Shown: positions 14,120-20,939 of the stretch, piece after piece
How the letters are laid out: each line of letters begins with the position of its first letter
Numbering within the stretch: the first letter of the stretch is position 1
Virus record (IMG/VR): IMGVR_UViG_3300022744_000088
Span: 1 to 26,902 of that record
DNA length: 26,902 nt
Strand: one strand, 5' to 3'
DNA from: a virus
Made by a program: the position numbers and the translations under genes
The notes under the pieces: generated by a model
The model's input: the letters and a program-made list of their open reading frames with translations, nothing else
Databases searched by the model: none
Told to the model about the DNA's origin: nothing

Positions 14120-14125
14120 TTTCCC
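14074..14125 (-). promoter_or_regulatory. Programmed -1 frameshift signal: slippery heptamer plus stem-loop
   Basis: The heptamer G-GGA-AAC (14125-14119) is in the correct phase of the G gene. After a 4-nt spacer an 8-bp stem forms between 14114-14107 (CACCCTCC on the minus strand) and 14081-14074, which pair exactly. An inner stem, GACGC/GCGTC (14104-14100 with 14091-14087), stacks on it. The zero-frame stop TAG (14106-14104) lies within the structure. Confidence 0.88.
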
Positions 14126-14460
14126 GAGGTGGCGCCCCTGCCGTTGATGTGCTGAGTAATCATCGACAGCGCCTCGCCAGTAACTTTTGAGGCCCAGTCG
14201 GCGCGGTCTTCAACCAGCGCCATCCAGACGCCAGCGTCGAACTTGATGGCCTTGTCGCCATCGCCAAACGCATCGGCCTCGGTGAACCCGCGCCAATCGA
14301 CCACGTAGCTGCAGCACAGCTCGGGCGACAGGCCGGCACTCAACTGCGCCAGCGCCAACTCGCCCGGGCGACGCACGCACACGGAGCGCGCGTCGTCCAG
14401 ATCCACCCAGCGTTCCCGCACCTTGCGGATGCGGGCAATCAACTCGGCGGAACTGTCCAT
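14104..14460 (-). CDS. Tail assembly chaperone G (zero-frame product)
   Basis: 118 aa, ATG start overlapping the tail tube stop (TGATG). Charged N-terminus (A-R-I-R-K-V-R-E-R-W-V-D-L), then a helical body with C-C-S-Y-V-V-D-W and C-terminal A-L-S-M-I-T-Q-H-I. The zero-frame ends four codons after the GGGAAAC slippery site. The role as chaperone of the tape measure is inferred from place between tail tube and tape measure genes and from the frameshift. Confidence 0.85.
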   Translation of the reverse strand: MDSSAELIARIRKVRERWVDLDDARSVCVRRPGELALAQLSAGLSPELCCSYVVDWRGFTEADAFGDGDKAIKFDAGVWMALVEDRADWASKVTGEALSMITQHINGRGATSGNLPPS

Positions 14461-15110
14461 CAGCTAGCCGACTGGTTCGGCTTGACGCACCAGCCGTCGC
14501 CCAAGATGTTGAACTGACCCGAGGCCAGCGCACCGGCCTGCACCGACTCACCGGGCATCGACGGGATGCCGTAATACACCCTCAAGGTTTTTGACCCTTG
14601 CATGACCCTGAACAGCAGCGCCGTGCTGGTCTGCGCGGCGGCTTCGATGGCGCTCATGGCAGCGCCTTGCACGTCGGCGTTGCGCACGTCGATCGTGAGA
14701 TCCTGCGGCGCCAGCAGGCCGGCGATGTTGCTGGTGCGGGTGTGGTACAGCCGCGTGTCGTCCAGGCTGTTGGCAGCACCGCCGCCGACGGCGTAGCTGG
14801 CCGCCTCGGCAATGGTCGACCACGCGGTGGCCGCCGTGAAAGTGCCGGCGCTGTAGGTCGAGTAGCCGCTGGTGTTCAACCCGTTCATCGTGAACGTGCT
14901 CGAGCTGGTGGCGATGACGTGCGCGGCCTGGTTGTTGAGTTCGACCATGCCGGCCGTGACCGTCCAGTAACCCACGGCACCGTCGGTCAGGCCGTGCGCG
15001 GTAAGCGTTGCCACACCCGGGTTGGCCTTGGTGACGGCAGTGGGAGAGATGGCGGATGCCAGCGTGCTGGCGTATTGCACGGTGATGCCGCGCCCGACGA
15101 TGGTGCCCAT
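14460..15110 (-). CDS. Major tail tube protein
   Basis: 216 aa, with the features of the phage tail tube family TTP_3-like: beta-rich, Thr/Ser/Ala-rich, with G-R-G-I-T-V-Q-Y at the N-terminus, D-L-T-I-D-V-R-N-A-D near residue 140 and V-Y-Y-G-I-P-S-M-P-G near residue 180. It polymerises to form the tail tube that the tape measure sets in length. It begins a terminator-bounded unit: an intrinsic terminator lies just upstream of the gene. The stop overlaps the start of G. Confidence 0.85.
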   Translation of the reverse strand: MGTIVGRGITVQYASTLASAISPTAVTKANPGVATLTAHGLTDGAVGYWTVTAGMVELNNQAAHVIATSSSTFTMNGLNTSGYSTYSAGTFTAATAWSTIAEAASYAVGGGAANSLDDTRLYHTRTSNIAGLLAPQDLTIDVRNADVQGAAMSAIEAAAQTSTALLFRVMQGSKTLRVYYGIPSMPGESVQAGALASGQFNILGDGWCVKPNQSAS

Positions 15111-15144
15111 GATTGGAGCCTTTCAAGTGACGGGCTGCGCGCCC

Positions 15145-15168
15145 AAAAAGAAACCGCCCGAAGGCGGC
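15145..15168 (-). terminator. Intrinsic terminator after tail-terminator gene
   Basis: On the minus strand CCGCC-TTCG-GGCGG forms a 5-bp stem with a stable tetraloop, followed by TTTCTTTTT. It lies between the stop of the DUF3168 protein and the tail tube start. Confidence 0.8.
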
Positions 15169-15196
15169 GGAAGACAACGGCGAAGAAGTGCCGTAT

Positions 15197-15556
15197 TCAG
15201 GTGATCCAGCGTTGAACGGTGACGCTCACGGCGTCAATGCCGAGTTCCTCATCGAAACCGCCGGCCTTGTCGGTGACAACGTAGGCGTCATTGGTAGCCA
15301 CGGCGCCCATGACGGCATCGGCCACCTCCTCGGCCTCGGCCGATGTCTCTGCGTAGCACTGCACCTGCCATGTGCAGTCGGTGCCGGCCGCGGAGTTGTT
15401 CAGGAGCAGCTCGCGCGACTGCTGGCCGACGAACACCACCAGCGGGAACGACTGGCCCTGCCCGACGGCGTTCTGCGCGATGCGCGCGGCAGGCACCAGG
15501 GCCGTGAGCGCGGCGTGGCCGGTGAGCAGCGCGCGGAAGTCTGCGTCGGCGCTCAT
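15197..15556 (-). CDS. DUF3168-like tail completion/terminator protein
   Basis: 119 aa from the ATG at 15556, overlapping the gp10-like stop (ATGA). The open frame continues upstream as Arg-rich nonsense within the preceding gene. Features are the opening A-D-F-R-A-L-L-T-G-H-A-A-L-T-A-L-V-P, a central F-P-L-V-V-F-V-G and the C-terminal G-I-D-A-V-S-V-T-V-Q-R-W, typical of the lambda U / DUF3168 family. It caps the tail tube where it meets the head. Order gp10-like, DUF3168, tail tube is standard in HK97-like phages. Confidence 0.82.
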   Translation of the reverse strand: MSADADFRALLTGHAALTALVPAARIAQNAVGQGQSFPLVVFVGQQSRELLLNNSAAGTDCTWQVQCYAETSAEAEEVADAVMGAVATNDAYVVTDKAGGFDEELGIDAVSVTVQRWIT

Positions 15557-16125
15557 GGGGCGGGTGCCTTCGGCCTGTTGAGCTTGGCGATGGCCGGCTC
15601 GATCTTGCGGTTGAACTCCTGCAGCGCAGCGCCCAGCATGGCCACGCCGGCCTCGATAAACTTGGCGCCCGGCACATGCTTGCGGTTGCCGCCGCGGCGG
15701 TTGAGCTGCGCGCGCGCGGCCTTGTGGCTCTTGCTGCGCCCGCTGGCCGGCGTCCAGCCGAAGTTCAGCCAGCGCCAGTAGAACGGGTCGCGGTAGTTCT
15801 TCGCGCCGCGGTTGCCGCCCTTGGCGGGCCTGACGTTGACGAACACGCCAACGTTGCCAGATCGCCTCGCCACCTTGCTGGTGCGCACGCTGATGGCCTT
15901 TTTGAGAGTGCCTGGCACACGCCACCCTTTGCGGTAGGCATGCGCGCTGCTGCGCTTGGTGAGGTTCAGCACCGGCGTCGCACTGCGTGCCGCACGCTGC
16001 ACCAGGCGCGCACCGGCGGCCAGTGCGTTGCGCAACGCCCGCACGCGCAGCTTCGGCGCAATGCCGGCCAGCGCTTCGCGCACGTCCTGGATGCCGTGGA
16101 TCTTGGCGCCGATGCCTTCGTTCAT
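15553..16125 (-). CDS. HK97 gp10-like protein
   Basis: 190 aa from the ATG at 16125, overlapping the head-closure stop (ATGA). Features: I-H-G-I-Q-D-V-R-E-A-L, R-A-L-R-N-A-L-A-A-G-A-R, then strongly basic segments, and F-Y-W-R-W-L-N-F-G-W, the conserved aromatic strand of the gp10 family. Proteins of this family sit at the head-tail junction or help tail completion. The extra basic insert (R-G-A-K-N-Y-R, S-K-S-H-K) makes it longer than HK97 gp10. Confidence 0.85.
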   Translation of the reverse strand: MNEGIGAKIHGIQDVREALAGIAPKLRVRALRNALAAGARLVQRAARSATPVLNLTKRSSAHAYRKGWRVPGTLKKAISVRTSKVARRSGNVGVFVNVRPAKGGNRGAKNYRDPFYWRWLNFGWTPASGRSKSHKAARAQLNRRGGNRKHVPGAKFIEAGVAMLGAALQEFNRKIEPAIAKLNRPKAPAP

Positions 16126-16457
16126 CGCCCGTCCCTTGCTCCGGTGGAGCACATCAGTTCGAGGTACTCGCGCCCGGCCTTGGGCTCGATGACGCTCACG
16201 ATGTCGTACGGCTGCGAGCGCCACAGCACACGCATGGTCGGCACGATGCCATCGCGCCAGCGGATGCGGAACCGCACCTCGACCTGGCTCTGCGCCTGGC
16301 CGGCGGCAAAGAACTCACGCCCTCGCAACGGCTCTGCCTGCGCCCACACCGTGAGCGTGTCCGACCAGGTGGTGAGCACCTGGCCGCGCGCATCGACGCC
16401 GCTGTCGCGCGTCTGCAGCGTGATGCGCTGGTCGTACTGGCCCGCGTTGACTGGCAT
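16122..16457 (-). CDS. Head-tail joining / head closure protein (SPP1 gp16-like)
   Basis: 111 aa. G-Q-Y-D-Q-R-I-T-L-Q-T-R at the N-terminus, then W-A-Q-A-E-P-L-R-G-R-E-F, and R-F-R-I-R-W-R-D-G-I-V-P, the standard pattern of the head-tail joining family. It closes the portal channel after packaging. It follows the connector gene with a gap of three bases, and its stop overlaps the gp10-like start. Confidence 0.92.
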   Translation of the reverse strand: MPVNAGQYDQRITLQTRDSGVDARGQVLTTWSDTLTVWAQAEPLRGREFFAAGQAQSQVEVRFRIRWRDGIVPTMRVLWRSQPYDIVSVIEPKAGREYLELMCSTGARDGR

Positions 16458-16460
16458 GGC

Positions 16461-17042
16461 TCAGACGTGCAGGCGGTAGCGGTCGAGCAACCGATCGGTC
16501 CAGCCGCCCGGCAGCGCCTCGGGCTTGGCGCCAGCCATGATCTCCTCGCGGAACTTGTACAGCGTGCCCACGCGCAGGCCGATCCAGTCGATGATGGTGG
16601 CCGGCACGTCGCTGCTGGCCGCACCGTAGCCTGTGAGGAACCGCACCCGCACCGCGTTCGATGTGGCGTAGGTGACCGGCCACACGTAGCCGTAACTGGG
16701 AAGCAGCCATCCTGGGTCGTTGTCGGCATCGAGCCGGTACGCGGCGCTGCTGAGCGTCTGCTGGCTGCCAGAGCCGTCGATGTAAATCACCGAGGTGATG
16801 GACTGCACCGGCGGCACGCCGAGCTCGATCTCGCAGGCCGGGAAGTAGTCGAGCACGCGCTCCCAGGTCTGATTGATCAGCGAGCGGCCCAGCAAGTGCT
16901 CGCACTGCTGACGCGCCGAGACGATCAGCGAGGTGATGAGGTCGTCGTCGTCGGTGATGTCGGAGTCGACACGCAGGCGCAGCTTGGCATCGGCCAGCGC
17001 CAGCGGCTCGGCGGCCGGCTCGGTGATCAGCTTCAGCGTCAT
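16461..17042 (-). CDS. Head-tail connector (HK97 gp6-like)
   Basis: 193 aa from the ATG at 17042; a start four codons upstream is possible. The N-terminus K-L-I-T-E-P, then E-P-L-A-L-A-D-A-K-L-R-L-R-V-D and D-D-D-L-I-T-S-L-I-V-S-A-R-Q-Q-C-E belongs to the gp6-like adaptor family that binds below the portal. The middle has the usual P-V-Q-S-I-T-S-V-I-Y-I-D beta hairpin and the V-R-V-R-F-L-T-G-Y-G strand, followed by a C-terminal helix. It directly follows a strong terminator, so it must be reached by read-through or a promoter of its own. Confidence 0.9.
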   Translation of the reverse strand: MTLKLITEPAAEPLALADAKLRLRVDSDITDDDDLITSLIVSARQQCEHLLGRSLINQTWERVLDYFPACEIELGVPPVQSITSVIYIDGSGSQQTLSSAAYRLDADNDPGWLLPSYGYVWPVTYATSNAVRVRFLTGYGAASSDVPATIIDWIGLRVGTLYKFREEIMAGAKPEALPGGWTDRLLDRYRLHV

Positions 17043-17052
17043 GCAATGACCC

Positions 17053-17078
17053 AAAAAAAAAGCCGCCCGGAGGCGGCC
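17053..17078 (-). terminator. Intrinsic terminator after the fibre-like gene
   Basis: On the minus strand GCCGCC-TCCG-GGCGGC is followed by nine T. Strong stem and long U-tract make this the best terminator in the window. Confidence 0.87.
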
Positions 17079-17098
17079 TGGCGTGATGACTGCCCGCG

Positions 17099-18499
17099 TT
17101 ACCGCGTGCGTGCGTTGGCGTTCGGCGAACGCCTGGACATGAGCGAAACGGGCCGCATCGACTGACCTGGCCCGTGACCGACCGGGTACAGCGTCAACCC
17201 ACCGTTGCCGATGGCCGGCGTGAGCGTGCCGGCCGATGCGGTGACGGCCTCACCGGTGAGCGCCCTGGTGGTGACGCCGCCCGACGAATAGACGACCGTG
17301 CCGGCGCTGGCCGTGCTCGAGCTGCCGGCCAGCGGGACGACGATGCCCAGCGTGAGCGTGCCGGCCGACGTGGTGATCGCCGCGCCGGATGCGGCGATTG
17401 CCGCGCCAGGTGAGGCCGTGCCAGCCGATGCAGTGACGGCCTGGCCGCTGAGCGCTACGGTGACCGAACCGTCTGCGCTGTAGGTGACGGTGCCGGCGCT
17501 GGCGGTGACCGCTGACCCGGACAGCGCGACGGTGCGTGTTGGCGCAAGAGTGCCGGCGCTGGCTGTAGCTGCTAAGCCAGACAGCGCAACGGTGCGGGTC
17601 GGCGAAAGCGTGCCGGAACTGGCGGTTGCGGCCTGACCGGAAGCGCTGACTGTTGCCGATGGCGCCGTGGTGCCGGCGCTGGTCGTGACAGACTGACCGG
17701 ACAGTGCTGCAGATGCGCCACCTGCTGACGGCGTAACAGGCACCCAAATGCTGCGAGACTCGTATAGAGCTTGCGGGCGTCGGTACTCTGCTGTTACCTC
17801 GTCCTGCTGTATCGTGTACCCGCCCCGGATGACCAGATTGGCAATCCGACCAGCGCCAAACAAACTGGCGTTGTTCCGACTGAAGACGTACAGCGTGCTT
17901 GATGGGAAATTCGCAGCCGAGCCAGCGGTGGCGGTCGTCGTTAGAGACTGCGAGACGCCATCTACATACGCTGCCGATACGCTCCCGGAACCCGCCAACG
18001 ACTTGTCAAAAACAATCGCATAGTGATGCCACTTTGCGGCACTAGGGCGCGCAAATGAGCGAGATGATCCGCCGCTGCCGCCGCCAGCTCCGACCTGGAA
18101 ATTTCCCGCCGCTGGTGCGCCGGAATTTGGGTCAACGATAAAACCGTTGTTTGTGTTGTAGTTGGCTGTGAATTCAAGCGCCAACTTGTCATCGTTCGCG
18201 TATGAATCCCAATACAGCCAAAACGACAGCGATAGGAAATTCCACGCGGACAGGTCGAGCGGGATCGAGGCGCACGCGGTCGAGCCATTGCCGCGAATAG
18301 ATGCGCCTGTCGAGTCGTAACTGCGACCATATCCCGCTTGTATGGTCACCTGCTTTCCCGTGACCAGATCAAAATCCCAGTCACGAAACGGAATCAGCGT
18401 CGTAATGTTCCGCGTTAGCGGGTCATTGCGATTGATCCGCAAAGGCCCAGTAGGCTGCGCAACAAATCGCCCGCCGCGCGGGATCATGGTTACAGCCAT
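17099..18499 (-). CDS. LamG-domain protein with 20-residue C-terminal repeats, candidate capsid fibre
   Basis: 466 aa. Residues about 20-245 form a LamG/concanavalin A-like domain (L-S-L-S-F-W-L-Y-W-D, then K-W-H-H-Y-A-I-V-F-D, then A-A-Y-V-D-G-V-S-Q). Residues 262-430 hold about eight repeats of 20 residues with the core A-L-S-G-x-A-V-T-A-S-A-G-T, two with short insertions. The final 35 residues are Arg/Pro-rich. The gene lies among head-module genes, between small virion-type proteins and the connector, and is bounded by a terminator. A glycan-binding fibre or decoration on the capsid is the best guess; a displaced tail fibre is the alternative. The LamG part is less GC-rich than its neighbours, hinting at separate origin. 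Confidence 0.72.
   Translation of the reverse strand: MAVTMIPRGGRFVAQPTGPLRINRNDPLTRNITTLIPFRDWDFDLVTGKQVTIQAGYGRSYDSTGASIRGNGSTACASIPLDLSAWNFLSLSFWLYWDSYANDDKLALEFTANYNTNNGFIVDPNSGAPAAGNFQVGAGGGSGGSSRSFARPSAAKWHHYAIVFDKSLAGSGSVSAAYVDGVSQSLTTTATAGSAANFPSSTLYVFSRNNASLFGAGRIANLVIRGGYTIQQDEVTAEYRRPQALYESRSIWVPVTPSAGGASAALSGQSVTTSAGTTAPSATVSASGQAATASSGTLSPTRTVALSGLAATASAGTLAPTRTVALSGSAVTASAGTVTYSADGSVTVALSGQAVTASAGTASPGAAIAASGAAITTSAGTLTLGIVVPLAGSSSTASAGTVVYSSGGVTTRALTGEAVTASAGTLTPAIGNGGLTLYPVGHGPGQSMRPVSLMSRRSPNANARTR
17210..17716 (-). repeat. Tandem coding repeats, period about 60 bp
   Basis: Encodes roughly eight copies of a 20-residue unit around A-L-S-G-x-A-V-T-A-S-A-G-T. Copies are diverged at DNA level but the phase is kept, apart from two short insertions after T-V-T-Y and T-V-V-Y. 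Confidence 0.85.
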
Positions 18500-18505
18500 G
18501 ATCGA

Positions 18506-18988
18506 TCAGGCGTAATAGATCTCGGTATACGTCGCCGTTACCGTTGCTCCGAGTGCCGTCCCTGCGTCGTTGTAAAGGACGATGCCCCACTTCTTGGGAA
18601 TCGTTCCGAACGCCGTCACAACATCAAACACGCCGCGAGCCGTGACGGCCACCCCGCCTTGATTGAGCGGGATGGTTCCGATCAGTGACAACGCGGTCGG
18701 GCTGCCAATGGCGGTTAGCGCTTTGTCGGTGCCGTCCACGTTGTCGGTGGTCCCGCTGTTGCCCTGGTAGTTGGTGCCGTCTTCGCTCTTGTAGCCGTAG
18801 ACGATCACCTGCTTGTTGCCACTGGGCGCCGTGCTGGTCGTCAGGATGTTGACCGTCAGCAGGATGCTCGTGATGTTGTTTGTTGCCGCCGTGGTCGTGA
18901 CAGCAGCAGACGAACGATTCGCAGCAGACGAAAGCGAGCCCGCAGTGATCGTGATCGAGGTGGAAGTGCCAAAGGTCAAGCCGGCCAT
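18506..18988 (-). CDS. Putative virion structural protein
   Basis: 160 aa, Thr/Ser/Ala-rich and beta in character throughout: T-S-T-S-I-T-I-T-A-G-S-L, then I-L-L-T-V-N-I-L-T, then N-K-Q-V-I-V-Y-G-Y-K-S-E-D-G, and K-K-W-G-I-V-L-Y-N-D-A-G-T-A-L. Such sequences are common in phage decoration and baseplate-like proteins, but no defined family is recognised. The stop is 6 nt before the LamG gene start, so the two are likely one translation unit and could be anchor and fibre. Confidence 0.72.
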   Translation of the reverse strand: MAGLTFGTSTSITITAGSLSSAANRSSAAVTTTAATNNITSILLTVNILTTSTAPSGNKQVIVYGYKSEDGTNYQGNSGTTDNVDGTDKALTAIGSPTALSLIGTIPLNQGGVAVTARGVFDVVTAFGTIPKKWGIVLYNDAGTALGATVTATYTEIYYA

Positions 18989-18990
18989 GC

Positions 18991-19443
18991 TTAGGCTCCA
19001 ATCGCTGCGATAACTTCTGCCACGCTCACGGCGTCAGGCGTCTCTGCGATGGCTTTAAGCGCGGCCACCTCTTGACTGGTCAGGATGTTGAGTGTTTGGA
19101 AATGCTCAAGCATCGCGCGCAGCGCAGCGCTCCCGAAGTCAAGCCCGTCAGTTCCCAAAAAGGCCAACTGCCGACGCAGCAGCGAGCCCATCACTCGCGT
19201 GCCGGCGTCGCCGCTGGCAAGCATGCTGTCGCGGGCACCTTCGAGCTTGAGCAACACGGTCTCCGCTGCCAGCGGCCCGCCGCTCATGCGCTCGGCCAGT
19301 CCGCGAGCGCTGCACATGCGCGGTTCGACTCGCGTTCGACCGATCGACAAAGCGGCGGCAATCTGCCCATGCTCATGTGCCGCTGCAAGTGCTTGCAATG
19401 CCGGGTCGGCTGCAATCGCCTCGGTGATCTGTTGCGGGGTCAT
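18991..19443 (-). CDS. Hypothetical helical protein of head module
   Basis: 150 aa from the ATG at 19443 (ATGA overlap with the preceding stop). Mostly helical: T-P-Q-Q-I-T-E-A-I-A-A-D-P-A-L-Q, then G-Q-I-A-A-A-L-S-I-G-R-T-R-V, and a C-terminal helix with L-T-S-Q-E-V-A-A-L-K-A-I-A-E-T-P. Proteins with this opening and a T-S-Q-E-V-A-A-L-K region occur next to capsid genes in several phages, but no function is known to me. It ends 3 nt before the next gene. Confidence 0.68.
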   Translation of the reverse strand: MTPQQITEAIAADPALQALAAAHEHGQIAAALSIGRTRVEPRMCSARGLAERMSGGPLAAETVLLKLEGARDSMLASGDAGTRVMGSLLRRQLAFLGTDGLDFGSAALRAMLEHFQTLNILTSQEVAALKAIAETPDAVSVAEVIAAIGA

Positions 19444-19697
19444 GGTCGCGCCTCCGGCGGCATCTGGTATCGCTCTAGCTCTTTCAGCCACGCAGAGTGG
19501 CAGTGCCCAATGGCTCCCGGGTGCAGCGTCTGCCACGCAAACAACAGATCAACCGGCCGCATCAACCAACCCCATGGCTTGCCGTCGCGGTGTAGTCGGT
19601 AGAAGTGCGCGCTCATGGTCTCGTCGCACCAGCCGCCGCAGACTGCGTTGAGCAGCTGGTCAATGGCGCACAGCAAGTTGATGACGTACCAGCGCAC
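19440..19697 (-). CDS. Small conserved phage protein
   Basis: 85 aa. The pattern L-L-C-A-I-D-Q-L-L-N-A-V-C-G-G-W-C-D-E-T-M-S-A is one I recognise from many phages and prophages of proteobacteria, where the usual form has G-G-x-x-D-E-T-L-S-x-R. The N-terminal segment is hydrophobic enough to be membrane-associated. The rest is rich in His and Trp. Function is unknown. Overlaps the next gene by ATGA. Confidence 0.75.
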   Translation of the reverse strand: MRWYVINLLCAIDQLLNAVCGGWCDETMSAHFYRLHRDGKPWGWLMRPVDLLFAWQTLHPGAIGHCHSAWLKELERYQMPPEARP

Positions 19698-19704
19698 ACC
19701 GACC

Positions 19705-20127
19705 TCACGCGAATCGAATCAGACCCGTGCTGCTGTCGTTCGTCGGCATCGTCAGCGTAAACGTGCCGGCGGTGATGGTCTGCGAGCCAAACGTGAACAC
19801 GCCCAGGTTGCGGTTGGTGTCCGTGGTGCTGTAGATCATCACGGCGTCAAACGCGGTGGAGAGCGTCACGTTGGTGTACGTGATGCTGGCGCTGGGCGTC
19901 CAGTAGGCGGTGGTGCTGGTGAGGCCAGCCGTGTTGCCGTTGGTGACGCTGACGCCGCCCGCGGTGTAGTTGGTGCCGCTCACTTCACCGGTGGCGGTGT
20001 AAGCCGTGTTTGTGCCGTTGGTGGTGGCGCTGGCCAGGTAGAGCGCGGCTTTCAGCGTCTTGCTGTCGACCACCGCGCTGAGCGCGGCTTGCTTCATGGT
20101 GCCGGAGATTGCTTGCGTGTTGGCCAC
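19705..20127 (-). CDS. Putative virion protein (beta-rich)
   Basis: 140 aa, opening M-A-N-T-Q-A-I-S-G-T-M-K-Q, then L-K-A-A-L-Y-L-A-S-A-T-T-N-G and Y-T-A-T-G-E-V-S-G-T-N-Y-T-A-G-G. This K-A-A-L-Y to E-V-x-G-x-x-Y-x-A-G-G pattern is common in phage structural genes near the capsid or tail, of unknown exact role. High Thr content and a late T-F-T-L-T-M-P strand suggest an exposed beta-sandwich. Confidence 0.78.
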   Translation of the reverse strand: MANTQAISGTMKQAALSAVVDSKTLKAALYLASATTNGTNTAYTATGEVSGTNYTAGGVSVTNGNTAGLTSTTAYWTPSASITYTNVTLSTAFDAVMIYSTTDTNRNLGVFTFGSQTITAGTFTLTMPTNDSSTGLIRFA

Positions 20128-20136
20128 GGTGACCCC

Positions 20137-20334
20137 TTACAGTGATTGAGCGATGGCCCCGAACTGGTGCCCGGTCTTGATCTGGCCGTCGATGTCGTTG
20201 CCGACCCACTCGCCGCCGATGAACTTGTCCACACGCACGAGCGTGATCTGGTCGTCATCGTGCGTGACGGTGCGGCGCAACTCGACCTGATCGGCCGGCA
20301 CCCAGCCGCGCGTGGTGAAGATGTGGCCTTCCAT
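20137..20334 (-). CDS. Small hypothetical protein of head module
   Basis: 65 aa from the ATG at 20334, which has a GGAG ribosome-binding site; the frame is open further up only as nonsense across the terminator. It contains G-H-I-F-T-T-R-G-W-V-P-A-D-Q-V-E-L-R-R and D-F-like strands later (L-V-R-V-D-K-F-I-G-G-E-W-V-G-N-D). No family is recognised. It starts a new unit just after an intrinsic terminator. Confidence 0.68.
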   Translation of the reverse strand: MEGHIFTTRGWVPADQVELRRTVTHDDDQITLVRVDKFIGGEWVGNDIDGQIKTGHQFGAIAQSL

Positions 20335-20350
20335 GACGCTCCCTCGACGG

Positions 20351-20377
20351 AAACAAAAAGGCCGCCCAAAGGCGGCC
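20351..20377 (-). terminator. Intrinsic terminator after putative decoration gene
   Basis: On the minus strand GGCCGCC-TTTG-GGCGGCC is followed by TTTTTGTTT. Confidence 0.87.
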
Positions 20378-20401
20378 CTTGACGTTTCAGCCGATGGCCA
20401 A

Positions 20402-20905
20402 TCAGTCGGCGATGGCTTCAGCAGCGGTTGATCCGCTGTAGCGTTTGCCATACAGGTTGTAGATCACGACGCAGCCGCGCGATGCGGTGGCGGCATGACC
20501 CGTGCAATCGACGCGGAAGCAGTCGAAACCGTTCGCCACGTCGAGGTCGCTTGCCTGCAGGTCGATGATGTACAGCGAGTCCTTGCTGTTCGTCGTCTGC
20601 GTGGTGAACGTGTTGGACGTGACAGCGGTCTCCGTCATGGCCTTGCTGGCGCCGTAGTCCGTGTTGGCCAGCATGCGCGTGAAGGCCAGGGCCTTCTCGC
20701 TCGTACCGGCCACGGCAGTCGCCTGCTTGAGCGTCACCGCTGTGCCGGTGACGGTGGTGCCGTCGGCAATGCTGATGATGATCTGAGCCCGCGAGTAGCC
20801 CTTCATGGACACGTAGGTCGTGTCGCCGAGGGTGGAGGTGAGCAGCAGACCAGCCGCCGCGACGACGGTGGTGCATTGCTCGTCGAGTCGTGCGTTGTTG
20901 TTCAT
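20402..20905 (-). CDS. Putative capsid decoration/accessory protein
   Basis: 167 aa, following the major capsid gene by 34 nt. Beta-rich with M-K-G-Y-S-R-A-Q-I-I-I-S-I-A-D-G, then A-L-A-F-T-R-M-L-A-N-T-D-Y, and a late F-R-V-D-C-T-G and V-V-I-Y-N-L-Y-G-K-R-Y. Similar proteins placed after HK97-type capsid genes are often decoration or stabilising proteins, but this is inferred from position. The terminator that follows would limit read-through beyond capsid plus this gene. Confidence 0.7.
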   Translation of the reverse strand: MNNNARLDEQCTTVVAAAGLLLTSTLGDTTYVSMKGYSRAQIIISIADGTTVTGTAVTLKQATAVAGTSEKALAFTRMLANTDYGASKAMTETAVTSNTFTTQTTNSKDSLYIIDLQASDLDVANGFDCFRVDCTGHAATASRGCVVIYNLYGKRYSGSTAAEAIAD

Positions 20906-20939
20906 GGTGATGAACCTCTTTCAGTCGTGTGGGTGGTGT

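Noticed and set aside
7541-14460. Gene transfer agent cluster in place of a phage
   Set aside because: The tail-tip genes are GTA-like, but the same module is common in siphophages. A lysis cassette, HNH gene, long tape measure and fibre genes fit a phage better.
17210-17716. CRISPR-like or minisatellite DNA repeat
   Set aside because: Period of 60 bp keeps reading frame and the copies are conserved as protein, not as DNA; it is a coding repeat.
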